Below, one piece after another: positions 25,750 to 38,738 of a stretch of 64,000 bases of DNA; the stretch's first letter is position 1, and the number at the start of each line of letters is the position of its first letter. The translations under genes were made by a program, and so were the position numbers. The stretch is from Actinomyces marmotae (GTDB taxonomy: Bacteria; Actinomycetota; Actinomycetes; Actinomycetales; Actinomycetaceae), in contig NZ_CP053642.1 in assembly GCF_013177295.1 (NCBI RefSeq), forward strand, positions 1,426,001 through 1,490,000, in the 5' to 3' direction. The notes below the pieces were generated by a model. That model ran no database searches, was not told the origin of the DNA, and saw only the letters and a program-made list of their open reading frames with translations.

Positions 25750-26666
25750 CGGCCCAGCCCGTTCTCGCTGGCCGCCCGCCATCCTTGCACGGGCAGATCG
25801 AATTTGCGCACGAGCCGGCGGGAGAAGGGGGCGTTGTTGAGCCGCGCCAGGCGCACGGGGCGCTCCGCGCGGGTGACGCGGATGCGGCTGCCCGCGACGA
25901 CGTCGAGGCTGCGGCGCCCATCGCACCAGATCTCGGCGCCGTCGAAGCCTGTGGAGTCGACGACGACCTCCAGGCAAGAGGACGGCGCCACGACGAGGGG
26001 ACGGGTGAACAGGGCGTGGGCGGCCATGGGGATCAGGAGGAGGGCCTCGACCTCGGGCCAGATGATGGGCCCGCCCAGGGAGAAGGCGTAGGCGGTCGAG
26101 CCGGTGGGAGTCGAGATGACCAGGCCGTCGCAGCCGAAGGAGGAGACGGCCTGCCCATCGACGCCGACGGCCAGCTCGAGCATGCGCGCGCGGTCGCGCT
26201 TCTCCAGGGCGGCCTCGTTAAGCGCCCAGCCGTGCTGGATGGCCCCCTCGGGGCTCTCCACGGTCACCTCCAGGGTCATGCGCTCCTCGACGGTGTACCG
26301 CCCGGCGACGAGCGCGGCGACGACGTGCTCGACGGCGTCGGGATCCGCCTCGGCGAGGAAGCCGACGTGCCCGGTGTTGATGCCCATGAGGGGCACGTCC
26401 TTGTCGCGGGCGATCTGACTGGCGCGCAGGATGGTGCCATCGCCGCCCAGCACGAGGACGAGGTCGATGTCCCCTGAGAAGCGGTGGTCGACGGACTCCA
26501 CGCCGTGATCACGCAGGGCGGCCTCGGCGCGCGCCCCAACCGTGGCCGTGGAGGCGGAGCGCCGCTGCCCGGGCGGCACGGGCTGGTCGTTGACGTCGCG
26601 CCTAACCACCATGACGCGCGCGATCCCGTGGTCGCGCCGTAGGTCCGGGGCTGTCGGTTCGTTCAT
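25746..26666 (-). CDS. nadK: NAD kinase
   Basis: 306 residues. The ATP-grasping motif GGDGT is at 74-78 with the catalytic Asp76, followed by GINTGHVGFLAE, the NEAALEKRDRA segment and the substrate-binding CDGLVISTPTGSTAYAFS. It phosphorylates NAD to NADP using ATP or polyphosphate. The ATG overlaps the tlyA stop (ATGA), and the stop overlaps the recN start, so tlyA-nadK-recN-steA is a fully coupled run as in other actinobacteria. Confidence 0.96.
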   Translation of the reverse strand: MNEPTAPDLRRDHGIARVMVVRRDVNDQPVPPGQRRSASTATVGARAEAALRDHGVESVDHRFSGDIDLVLVLGGDGTILRASQIARDKDVPLMGINTGHVGFLAEADPDAVEHVVAALVAGRYTVEERMTLEVTVESPEGAIQHGWALNEAALEKRDRARMLELAVGVDGQAVSSFGCDGLVISTPTGSTAYAFSLGGPIIWPEVEALLLIPMAAHALFTRPLVVAPSSCLEVVVDSTGFDGAEIWCDGRRSLDVVAGSRIRVTRAERPVRLARLNNAPFSRRLVRKFDLPVQGWRAASENGLGR

Positions 26667-27532
26667 CGGCTGGTCGTCCTCCCTCGTCTGGAGCCCTTGC
26701 CATCGGGGCCCTCGGCGACGGCGCGCCCGGCCTCGGCGATCAGGTCTTCGCCGGTCAGGTCCTCGCCGATCCCGGCACCGCCAGCGCGCATGGACAGAAA
26801 GTACTCGACGTTGCCCGAGGGGCCCGGCAGGGGCGAGGCGGTGATGGCGTCGATGCCGAGCCCCAGGCCGTGGGCACGCTCGGCGACGGTGAGGATCGTC
26901 TCGAGGCGCAACTCGGGATCCCGGACCACTCCCCCGTGCCCGAGCCTGTCCTTGCCGATCTCGAACTGAGGCTTGACCATGAGGAGCAGGTCGGCGTCGT
27001 GGGCGGCGGCCCGCAGGAGCGGTTCCAGGACGAGGGTCAGGGAGATGAAGGACAGGTCGCCCACCACGAGCCCGGGCGCTGGGGCGACGGCGGCGGGGTC
27101 GAGGGTGCGCACGTTCGTGCGGTCCAGGACCCGCACACGGGGGTCGGATTGGAGGGACCAGGCGAGCTGGCCGTAGCCGACGTCGACGGCGACGACGCTG
27201 GCCGCGCCGCGCCGAAGGAGCACGTCCGTGAAGCCGCCGGTGGAGGCTCCGGCATCCAAGCACCGGCGCCCCTCCACCACCGGGGCGAGGCCCCTGGCCC
27301 CCAGGGCGTCGAGCGCCCCGGCGAGCTTGTGGGCGCCCCGGGAGACGTAGTCGTCCCCGCTGGGGGTGATGACCTCGATGGCCTGCGCTGGGTCGACCTG
27401 ACGGGCGGGCTTGGTGACGATGGCGCCGTCGAGGGTGACGCGGCCATCGGTGATGAGCTGTGCGGCATGGGCGCGCGAGCGGGCGGCGCCGCGCCGAACG
27501 AGCTCGGAGTCGATGCGGATGAGTCGTGCCAT
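26663..27532 (-). CDS. tlyA: TlyA-type rRNA 2'-O-methyltransferase
   Basis: 289 residues. Residues 1-65 are an S4 RNA-binding domain (RIDSELVRRGAARSRAHAAQ, GRVTLDGAIVTKPARQV). The FtsJ-like methyltransferase follows: YVSRGAHKL with the catalytic lysine, CLDAGASTGGFTDVLL for S-adenosylmethionine, VVGDLSFISL, and LLMVKPQFEIG with the second lysine and Glu region. In mycobacteria TlyA methylates riboses in 16S and 23S rRNA and confers capreomycin sensitivity. The C-terminal 30 residues are a variable charged tail. Confidence 0.95.
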   Translation of the reverse strand: MARLIRIDSELVRRGAARSRAHAAQLITDGRVTLDGAIVTKPARQVDPAQAIEVITPSGDDYVSRGAHKLAGALDALGARGLAPVVEGRRCLDAGASTGGFTDVLLRRGAASVVAVDVGYGQLAWSLQSDPRVRVLDRTNVRTLDPAAVAPAPGLVVGDLSFISLTLVLEPLLRAAAHDADLLLMVKPQFEIGKDRLGHGGVVRDPELRLETILTVAERAHGLGLGIDAITASPLPGPSGNVEYFLSMRAGGAGIGEDLTGEDLIAEAGRAVAEGPDGKGSRRGRTTSR

Positions 27533-27540
27533 GGGCCGCT

Positions 27541-27771
27541 TCAGCCCTCGGCCAGGCGCAGGGCGGAGCGGAGGTCCTCGGCGAGGTCCGCCAGCCCCTG
27601 GGCCCGCGCCTCCAGCGGCTCCTCGGCGAGCGCGCCGAGCCGCTCGGCGACGCCGGCGCCCTCCTGGGAGGCCGCGGTGAGGCGCTGCTCGCGGGGAGGG
27701 GCGGGCAGTGGTGCGGCGGGGATCGCCCCGCTGGGCCCATGGACGGGGCCTGGCGCGTGCTCAGTGCTCAT
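27541..27771 (-). CDS. Small conserved-position hypothetical protein
   Basis: 76 residues between the HAD hydrolase and tlyA, where mycobacteria also have a short gene (Rv1693). The N-terminal 30 residues are Pro/Ala-rich; the C-terminal 40 are a predicted amphipathic helix (AERLGALAEEPLEARAQGLADL) rich in Ala, Glu and Leu, which could mediate protein contacts. Spacing of 13 bases to the upstream gene and 8 to tlyA fits an operon member. No function can be given. Confidence 0.6.
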   Translation of the reverse strand: MSTEHAPGPVHGPSGAIPAAPLPAPPREQRLTAASQEGAGVAERLGALAEEPLEARAQGLADLAEDLRSALRLAEG

Positions 27772-27784
27772 CTGGGATACCCGT

Positions 27785-28846
27785 TCAGGCCGCGACAGTG
27801 ATCTCGGGGAGGCTGAGCGCCTGGGCGCCCGCCTGGGAGCCGTCGGCGGCGTCGGCGCTGGCCCAGGCGGCGGCGGCGAGCGCGCGGTAGGCGTCGAGGG
27901 TCACGGTGATAGGGCTCTGGAGGGGGCCGGCCCCGGCGAGCTCGAGGCGATCGCCGCTCACGCGGGCGCGCTCCCGGCCGACGCCCCACCAGGCCCCGTC
28001 GCGCATGGGCTCGGGGTGGGCCTCGATGATGCCGCGCAGATCGGTGTGGAGGAAGGCGGGGCGCTCGGCGGGGTCGGCCAGGATGACGTCGCGGGCGGTG
28101 TTCACCCCGGTGAGCACGTGGAGACCGGGGATGCCCGCGGAGCGGGCCCCGACGTGGTCGGTGTTGAGCCGGTCCCCCACGGCGATGGGGCGCGTGGCGC
28201 CGCTGCGGGCCAGGGCGCGCTCGTAGATGCCGGGGAAGGGCTTGCCCCCGGCCAAGGCCTCCTTGCTGGAGGCGTGGGCGATGGCCGCCACGAGGCTGCC
28301 GTTGCCCAGGGCGAAGCCGCGCTCGGTGGGCAGGGTGGCATCGAGGTTGGTGGCCACGTGCAGGGCCCCGGCCGTGATCGCGTAGAGGCCCTCGGAGAGC
28401 ATGGCCCAGTCGACGGCGGGGTCCCAGCCCTGGACGACGGCGGCCGGGCGGTCCGCGGCGGTGTCGGTGAGGGTGAAGCCCTCATCGAGGAGAGCCTGGC
28501 GCACGCCGTCGCCACCGACGACGAGGCACAGCGAGCCCGGGGCGAGGCGCTCGGTGAGCATGACGGCCGCGTCCATGGCGGCGCTGAAGACCTCACCGGG
28601 CTCGGCCTGGATGTCATTGGCGCGCAGCTTGTCGACGACGGCGCGCGGGGCCCGCGAGGCGTTGTTGGTGACGAAACTGAGGCGCATGCCCGCGGCCCGG
28701 GCCGCGTTGACGGAGTCGGCGGCGTGCGGGACACGGGCCGCGCCGGCGAAGCAGACGCCGTCGAGGTCGAGCAGGGCGCCGTCGTAGGCGCTGGCCAGGG
28801 GGGAGGCGCTCCCCAGGAGGCCCGGGGGCAGGGGTGCGGGGCTCAT
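27785..28846 (-). CDS. HAD-superfamily (class IIA) phosphatase
   Basis: 353 residues. The HAD motif I is LLDLDGVCF (D27, D29), motif II is SFVTNNAS, and motif III/IV is AVGDRLNTDHVGARSAGI with the lysine in GKPFPGIY. The large cap between motifs II and III places it in subclass IIA (NagD, phosphoglycolate/glycerol-3-phosphate phosphatase group). In mycobacteria the neighbour Rv1692 is a glycerol-3-phosphate phosphatase; the same role is plausible here by position. About 80 C-terminal residues extend beyond the core. The ATG overlaps the upstream TPR gene stop (ATGA). Confidence 0.85.
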   Translation of the reverse strand: MSPAPLPPGLLGSASPLASAYDGALLDLDGVCFAGAARVPHAADSVNAARAAGMRLSFVTNNASRAPRAVVDKLRANDIQAEPGEVFSAAMDAAVMLTERLAPGSLCLVVGGDGVRQALLDEGFTLTDTAADRPAAVVQGWDPAVDWAMLSEGLYAITAGALHVATNLDATLPTERGFALGNGSLVAAIAHASSKEALAGGKPFPGIYERALARSGATRPIAVGDRLNTDHVGARSAGIPGLHVLTGVNTARDVILADPAERPAFLHTDLRGIIEAHPEPMRDGAWWGVGRERARVSGDRLELAGAGPLQSPITVTLDAYRALAAAAWASADAADGSQAGAQALSLPEITVAA

Positions 28847-30330
28847 GCCTGCGCCTCCTCGCCGTGGGCGCCGTCGGAGTCCTGAGCCGCGTCAGTGCCC
28901 GCGTCGGCGGGGATGCCGTGGGACTGGAGGTGCTCGATGAGCTCGTCCTCAATGGCGTCGGCGCCACGGGGGGCGCTGAGGCCCTCGGGGGCGCACTCAC
29001 TGGCGCGATCGACGACGTCGCCGGGATCTGAGTCCTCGGTGGCATCGATGTCATCGGTGGGGGCCTCGGCGAGGCTCTCCTCCTGCTCGGGGCCATCGGC
29101 CGACTCGGGCTCGTCGGTCGCGGCGGCCTGGGCCGCGCGCTCCTCCTCGGATTCCTCCTCGACGTCGTAGACCTCGACGTCCGGCTCGGCGGTCTCGGGG
29201 GCCTCGCCGATGCGCTCGCGAATGGCGTCGGCCTCCTGGCCGCGCCCGAGGTTCTCGAGGCGGTCGGCTCGTACGGAGTGGAGCCGGCGCAGGGTCTCCC
29301 GGTCCCCGCGGAAGAGGCGGATCGCGTCCTCGACGACGACGAGTCCGAGCTCGTCCTGACCCATCTCGTGGCGCACGCCGGAGACGACCATGGCGATCTC
29401 GGCCTCCTCGACGTCGTCGAGTTGCTTGGGGTCGGCCTCCGCGGCTGCCTTGAGGGCCTGGTTGTAGCGACCGAGGGCCCGCTCGCAGTCGGCCTCGATG
29501 GCGCGGTGGAGGTCGAGGCCGGAGAGCCGGCGCGCGGCGCGGATGTCGCGCAGGGCGTCGGAGAAGTGCTCGGAGAGGTAGGCGGCTATACCCGCCGCCT
29601 CGCGGACCACGGCGATCCTGCCCGCGTGGGAGGCGGCGTAGCGGGCGTGCTCGTAGGCCGCGGCGGGGTCGGTGTCGAGAAGGCGCTGAACCATCACCAG
29701 GTGCTTGGCCACGTTCTCAGCGTTCGCCCGCCCGAGTGCCCGCAACTCGCGCCTCGCGGAGGCGTCGAGCTGCGCGGGCTGGACGTCGTCGGGAACGCGG
29801 GGCTCGGGGACCCTGTTGCGCTGGGGGGCGCGAGCGCCGCCCGCTACGGGGCGGCCGTAGCGGCGGTCGCCCCCGAAACGCCCGTCACGAGATCCCCCGG
29901 CCCCCGCCCGGCGATCATCGCCGAAGCGGTGAGGGCGGCGATCCGAGCGGTCCCCACGCTCCGGGCGCTCGCCATAGCCGCGATCGCGGTAGCCCCCGTC
30001 ACGGTAGCGGTCCTCACCTGGGCGGTACGAGCCCCGCCCACCATCACGATAGCCCCCGTCGCGATAGCGATCCTCACCTGAGCGGTACGAGCCCCGCCGC
30101 CCGTCCCGGCGATCATCGCCGGAGCGGTAGGAGGATCGGCGCTCGGAGCCGTCCCCGTGGCCGCCATCGCGGTAGCTCCCTGAGCGCTCATCGGACCGGT
30201 AGGAGCGGCGCTGCTGGCGCCCGCCGTCGAAGCGGTCGCCACCCCGGGCTCCGAAGCCATGGCGGTCGCCACGCGCACCGCCTGATCGGTGCCCGCCTTC
30301 GTTCCTGTGATACGCCCTGTCGTGAGCCAT
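28843..30330 (-). CDS. TPR-like protein with Arg/Gly/Tyr-rich N-terminal repeats and acidic tail
   Basis: 495 residues in three parts. Residues 1 to about 170 are a low-complexity, strongly basic region of RDGG, YRSG and YRDGG repeats that would suit RNA binding or phase separation. Residues 180-360 are helical with tetratricopeptide character (AAYEHARYAASHAGRIAVVRE, ALRDIRAARRLSGL). The last 120 residues are very acidic (EEESEEERAAQ). The position matches Rv1691. The ATG at 30330 follows AGGAAGAAGG. It is the first gene of the TPR-HAD-tlyA-nadK-recN operon and lies downstream of the rRNA operon. No enzymatic role is visible. Confidence 0.82.
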   Translation of the reverse strand: MAHDRAYHRNEGGHRSGGARGDRHGFGARGGDRFDGGRQQRRSYRSDERSGSYRDGGHGDGSERRSSYRSGDDRRDGRRGSYRSGEDRYRDGGYRDGGRGSYRPGEDRYRDGGYRDRGYGERPERGDRSDRRPHRFGDDRRAGAGGSRDGRFGGDRRYGRPVAGGARAPQRNRVPEPRVPDDVQPAQLDASARRELRALGRANAENVAKHLVMVQRLLDTDPAAAYEHARYAASHAGRIAVVREAAGIAAYLSEHFSDALRDIRAARRLSGLDLHRAIEADCERALGRYNQALKAAAEADPKQLDDVEEAEIAMVVSGVRHEMGQDELGLVVVEDAIRLFRGDRETLRRLHSVRADRLENLGRGQEADAIRERIGEAPETAEPDVEVYDVEEESEEERAAQAAATDEPESADGPEQEESLAEAPTDDIDATEDSDPGDVVDRASECAPEGLSAPRGADAIEDELIEHLQSHGIPADAGTDAAQDSDGAHGEEAQA

Positions 30331-30502
30331 GGTCCTTCTTCCTGTGGCTGACTGCCGGGGAACCCCGCAGTCCTTCTGGCGCAAGCCTACTCAGGGCGCG
30401 TGGCGTGCCGCGCATGCGGGATGGGTGAGATGCGCCCCCAAGCCAGGCCCGGCAGCCTCATGCTCACCCACGGGAAAAAAGCCCTTAAACACGCCGCGGG
30501 TG

Positions 30503-30590
30503 GTGGGCGGGGTGCCGGCCACTCTTTAGGCCCTCTTGGCGGGCGCGGGGCGACGAAGCGGGGCAACAAAAAAAGGGGGGGCCGGGCCCC
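30503..30590 (-). repeat. Terminator module, copy 1
   Basis: Ungapped match to 31123-31210 (offset 620 bases) with about nine mismatches in the first 78 positions. On the minus strand the module contains a G/C hairpin, a T7 tract, and then a conserved 65-base stretch containing AAGAGGGCCTAAAG. Confidence 0.8.
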
Positions 30591-30596
30591 GAGCCC
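30568..30596 (-). terminator. Intrinsic terminator, downstream of rRNA operon
   Basis: On the minus strand a G/C-rich stem (GGGGC-CCG-GCCCC core) is followed by CC and TTTTTTTGTTG. It is the last of three terminators that separate the rRNA operon from the TPR operon. Confidence 0.65.
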
Positions 30597-30925
30597 CGTC
30601 ACCTGAGCCATCCCTTGTCGCGCGACGCGTTGGTGAGCGCCGATCAGGGAAGCGACCCATTTTTCAGGCCTGACGCGCCCCCGGGCACGGGACCGGTCGC
30701 CGAAAGGCTGATTCGCCCTGCGAAGTCAGGGACCATCCACCATGGGCGTCAACGACATCGGCGTGCTCATCGGCATCGGAGCGCTCATCGGCATCGAGGC
30801 CGGCAAGCCCGACCACTGGGGCCCAAGGACCGCAACCCCAAGCCAGCCACCGCGGCGCGCGCGGCCCCCGGCCCACGAGCGAGCACGAGCCAGCACGGAC
30901 GAGCACAAACCGCCCCACCCCCCGT

Positions 30926-31095
30926 GATACCGCCTCACCCCCGGGATACCGCCCCCCGGGATACCGTCTCACCCCCGGGATACCGTCTCACCCCCGCAGA
31001 TACGGCCTCAAACTGCGAGAATGAGGGCGCAACGCCGGGCCGAGACGGTATCCCCGGGCCGAGACGGTATCCCCGGGGGCAGGCGGTATTCCCGG
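30926..31095. repeat. 19-bp-pitch repeat array with direct and inverted halves
   Basis: GATACCG(T/C)CTC cores lie at 30926, 30945, 30960, 30979 and (diverged) 30999 on the plus strand; the complementary GAGACGGTAT(C/T) cores follow with GGTAT at 31047, 31066 and 31085. Pitch is 19 bases except for one 15-base and one 20-base step. The units are separated by CCCCCGGG. The two halves could pair into a long cruciform or RNA hairpin. Confidence 0.85.
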
Positions 31096-31122
31096 GGGCA
31101 GGCTCTCGCCTGGAACCCCCGG

Positions 31123-31210
31123 GTGGGCGGGGTGCCGACCACCCTTTAGGCCCTCTTGCCGGACGCGAGGCGACAAAGCAAGACAACAAAAAAAGGGGGG
31201 CCCCAGCCCC
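31123..31210 (-). repeat. Terminator module, copy 2
   Basis: Second copy of the module at 30503-30590. The hairpin part has diverged most while the A7/T7 tract and the following 65 bases are kept, which suggests that the stretch beyond the terminator also matters or that the duplication is recent. Confidence 0.8.
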
Positions 31211-31212
31211 CC
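31185..31212 (-). terminator. Intrinsic terminator, downstream of rRNA operon
   Basis: On the minus strand GGGGGGC-TGGG-GCCCCCC is followed by TTTTTTTGTTG: a 7-bp perfect G/C stem, four-base loop and T7 tract, a textbook rho-independent terminator. Confidence 0.85.
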
Positions 31213-31345
31213 ACCACCGGGACCCCCAGGGGCCCCTAAATGAGGGTCCTCGCCCTCAAGGGCCCCCACCACCGGGCCCCCCGGGCCCCCCGAGACCCCC
31301 GGGACCCACCACCGGGACCCCCTGGGGGTGGGGGGGGCACCAAGA

Positions 31346-31469
31346 GCAAGAAAAAGGGTGGTGGGCCCTGTCCTAGCGCTCAACACACCCCCTTCAAGAC
31401 CTGCCGCATCGCTCAGCGATACAACACCCCTTAGGACGCGTGGAGCAACCCAGAACAGGGCCCACCACC
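31346..31469 (-). terminator. Primary rRNA operon terminator (long hairpin with internal stem)
   Basis: Directly after 5S, a perfect 15-bp inverted repeat (31357-31371 and 31455-31469, arm GGTGGTGGGCCCTGT) is followed on the minus strand by TTTTTCTTG. The 83-base loop has its own stem ATCGCT-c-AGCGAT (31408-31420). The unusually large loop is notable. Confidence 0.75.
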
Positions 31470-31480
31470 ATCATGTGTAT

Positions 31481-31598
31481 GCCCGGCGGTGTCCTACTCT
31501 CCCGCCCCCTGGCAGGGACAGTACCATCGGCGCTGGGGGTCTTAGCTTCCGGGTTCGGAAAGGGAGCCGGGCGTGGCACCCCCGCTATGACCACCGGG
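31481..31598 (-). rRNA. rrf: 5S ribosomal RNA
   Basis: About 118 bases. Conserved pieces on the minus strand include CATAGCGGGGGTGCCACGCC, CCGAACCCGGAAGCTAAG, CAGCGCCGATGGTACTG and GGGAGAGTAGGACACCG. The ends CCCGGTGGT and ACCGCCGGG pair as helix I. Ends are estimated to within a few bases. Confidence 0.95.
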
Positions 31599-31754
31599 AC
31601 GTCTATCAAATTCAACCACCAACCACACCACCCACCAACAAGGAGGGCAAGCAATAGTCCGTGGCATGGCCGGCCCACCCCACCCCACACACACCCACGA
31701 TCAAGAAACGAGGGCGTTGTTGTTGGGGGGTTGGGTCCGGGTTGGTCGTGGACC

Positions 31755-31770
31755 GCATAGTGAGCGCGCG
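31755..31770 (-). other. 23S 3' trailer half of a processing stem
   Basis: The plus strand reads GCATAGTGAGCGCGCG here; the minus-strand transcript therefore carries its complement, which can pair with GCATAGTGGGCGCG in the 16S-23S spacer (35170-35183). Such leader-trailer pairing around 23S forms the RNase III processing stem (established for bacterial rRNA; the pairing here is inferred from sequence). Confidence 0.5.
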
Positions 31771-31864
31771 TCTATGATCCCATCAACCACACCACCACCA
31801 CCAAACGAACCCCCTCAAAACGAGGAGTCTCCCTTTGAGGGCTAGTGGCGCGTCGTTATCGTGT

Positions 31865-36986
<5,122 letters not shown>

Positions 36987-37145
36987 AAAACATGAAACAA
37001 ACACGCCCCAAGCCCACCAAAAACAAAGCAAACCAAGAACGCGCCCACTCCATACAAGCCCAGAAAAAAAGACCAGGCCCAACCCACACCACCACCAAAA
37101 ACAGCAGCAGCACAGGCCAAACAAAAAACAAGACATAAACAAGCA

Positions 37146-37172
37146 TGACACGCTATCGAGTTCTCAAACAAC
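37146..37172 (-). promoter_or_regulatory. boxA-like antitermination element in rrn leader
   Basis: On the minus strand TTGTTTGAGAACTCGATAGC followed by GTGTC, matching the TTTGAGAACTC block conserved in actinobacterial rRNA leaders and thought to recruit the Nus antitermination complex. It lies about 160 bases before 16S. Confidence 0.65.
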
Positions 37173-37233
37173 ACACCCACCCCACAACAACAACCCCACA
37201 ACAGGGCCACCATCACAAGAAGGCGCGGAGGGA

Positions 37234-37263
37234 ACTTTAACAGAATGGAGCGCTTTGGATCAA
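37234..37263 (-). promoter_or_regulatory. rRNA promoter P2
   Basis: Minus strand: TTGATC, 18-base spacer, TAAAGT. It is followed by the boxA-like element and 16S. Confidence 0.55.
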
Positions 37264-37356
37264 ACCGAGGATCGGTGATCCCGATCTCGCGCCCCTCTGT
37301 TCAGTTCCGGCCGGTCGACCCCGGGATGACCCCGGCGCCGCGTTTGGCCGAGGAGT

Positions 37357-37385
37357 AGATTACGTAGCGCCCGCCGCGCCGTCAA
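37357..37385 (-). promoter_or_regulatory. rRNA promoter P1
   Basis: Minus strand: TTGACG, 17-base spacer, TAATCT, close to the sigma-70-type consensus. The -35 box lies immediately after the tyrS terminator hairpin, within its T-rich tail. Confidence 0.7.
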
Positions 37386-37431
37386 ATAACAAGTCGGTGA
37401 CGGTGCCCACATAGGCGCCGCCACCGACTTT
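37384..37431 (-). terminator. tyrS terminator
   Basis: AAGTCGGTG (37391-37399) and CACCGACTT (37422-37430) form a 9-bp stem, with a smaller GGTGCCC/GGCGCC pairing inside; on the minus strand TGTTATTT follows. It overlaps the -35 region of rRNA promoter P1. Confidence 0.65.
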
Positions 37432-37475
37432 TCCCAGATCAGAGGGCTTCGACCACGCGACCGCGAGCCCCCGCG

Positions 37476-38738
37476 TCACTTGCTGCGCGCCACTGAGAGC
37501 GTCCTGCGCCCCTTGCGCACGAGGACCACTCCCCCGGCGAGCAGGTCAGCCTCGGTCACCACAGCCTCCTCATCGGTCACCTTGGCGTTGTTGAGGTAGG
37601 CGCCGCCTGCGGCGATGGTCCGGCGAGCGGCTCCGCGCCCCTTCTCCAGCCCGGCGCCGACGAGCAAGTCCACGATCGTCGACTCCCCCACGATGAGCTC
37701 CGAGCTCGGCAGGTCCGCGGTGGCCGCCGCCATGGTGGCCTCGTCGATCCCGGCCAGATCGCCTCGACCCCAGAGCGCCGCCGTGGCCGCCTCGGCCCGC
37801 GCGAGCGCCTCCTCGCCATGGACCCAGCGCGTGACCTCTCGGGCGAGCGCCCGTTGGGCCTCGCGGGCCTTGGGGTTCTCGGTGGCGCTCGCCTCCAGGC
37901 GCTCGATCTCCTCCCGGTTAAGGAAGGTGAAGACCTTGAGGAAGCGCACGACATCCGCATCGTCGACCTGGAGCCAGAACTGGTAGAAGGCGTAAGGGCT
38001 GAGCATCTCGGGGCTCAGCCAGATGGCCCCGCCCTCGGACTTGCCGAACTTCGTTCCATCGGCCTTCGTGATGAGCGGGTTCGTCATGACGTGGACGGAC
38101 GCGCCCTCGACCTTGTGGATCAGGTCCATGCCGCCGACGATGTTGCCCCACTGGTCGTTGCCCCCCAGCTCCAGGGTGCAGCCGTAGCGGCGGTAGAGCT
38201 CGAGGTAGTCGTTGGCCTGGAGGATCTGGTAGCTGAACTCAGTGAAGGAGATGCCCTCCTCGCTGGCCAGGCGACGGGCGACGATGTCCTTGGCGAGCAT
38301 CGTGCCCATGCGGAAGTGCTTGCCGAGGTCACGCAGCAGGTCGATGGCGCTGATCTCGGCGGTCCAGTCGAGGTTGTTGACAATGCGGGCGGGGTTGTCG
38401 CCCTCGAAGTCCAGGAGGTGCTCGAGCTGGGCCTTAAGCGAGTTCGTCCACTCGGCGACGACCTCCTTGGTGTTCAGGGAGCGCTCGCCCTTGGCACGCG
38501 GGTCGCCGATGAGGCCCGTGGCACCGCCCACGAGGGCCAGCGGGCGGTGTCCGGCCAGTTGGAGGTGGCGCATGACCTTCACGGCGACGAGGTGGCCGTG
38601 ATGGAGCGAGGCCGCGGTCGGGTCGAATCCGATGTAGAAGGTGAGCGGCCCGTCGTCGAGAGCCCTGCGGAGCGCGTCGATGTCGGAGTGCTGGGCGATG
38701 AGGCCCCGCCATTGCAGCTCGTCGAGGACGTCGGTCAC
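37476..38738 (-). CDS. tyrS: Tyrosyl-tRNA synthetase
   Basis: 420 residues, class Ic synthetase. The HIGH-type motif is HHGH at 46-49 after FYIGFDPTAAS, the tyrosine-binding block is QILQANDYLELYRRYGC, and the KMSKS-type loop is KFGKS (230-234), as in bacterial TyrS1. The C-terminal S4 domain (about 355-420) binds tRNA. The GTG start at 38738 is chosen because the family N-terminus TDVLDELQWRG begins there and GAAGG lies upstream. It is followed by a terminator and then the rRNA operon promoters. Confidence 0.96.
   Translation of the reverse strand: MTDVLDELQWRGLIAQHSDIDALRRALDDGPLTFYIGFDPTAASLHHGHLVAVKVMRHLQLAGHRPLALVGGATGLIGDPRAKGERSLNTKEVVAEWTNSLKAQLEHLLDFEGDNPARIVNNLDWTAEISAIDLLRDLGKHFRMGTMLAKDIVARRLASEEGISFTEFSYQILQANDYLELYRRYGCTLELGGNDQWGNIVGGMDLIHKVEGASVHVMTNPLITKADGTKFGKSEGGAIWLSPEMLSPYAFYQFWLQVDDADVVRFLKVFTFLNREEIERLEASATENPKAREAQRALAREVTRWVHGEEALARAEAATAALWGRGDLAGIDEATMAAATADLPSSELIVGESTIVDLLVGAGLEKGRGAARRTIAAGGAYLNNAKVTDEEAVVTEADLLAGGVVLVRKGRRTLSVARSK

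Larger units (their letters stand above)
30331..31345. other. Repeat-rich non-coding region downstream of the rRNA operon
   Basis: About 1 kb without a convincing gene between the TPR gene start and the rrn terminator. It holds two copies of an 88-nt module with terminators, an array of 19-bp direct and inverted repeats, and C/G-rich stretches with CCACCACCGGG repeated (31211-31320). A 61-residue open frame at 30742-30927 (GVLIGIGALIGIE) has only a weak AGGGA site and is not called as a gene. Confidence 0.7.

Noticed and set aside
23920..25977. RecN with 76 extra N-terminal residues
   Set aside because: The extra Arg/Pro-rich residues are an out-of-frame reading of nadK; the family N-terminus begins at 25749.
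30742..30927. Small frame with GVLIGIGALIGIE repeat
   Set aside because: Hydrophobic, weak ribosome site, inside repeat-rich non-coding DNA; the peptide repeat comes from an 18-base DNA repeat. No support beyond an open frame.
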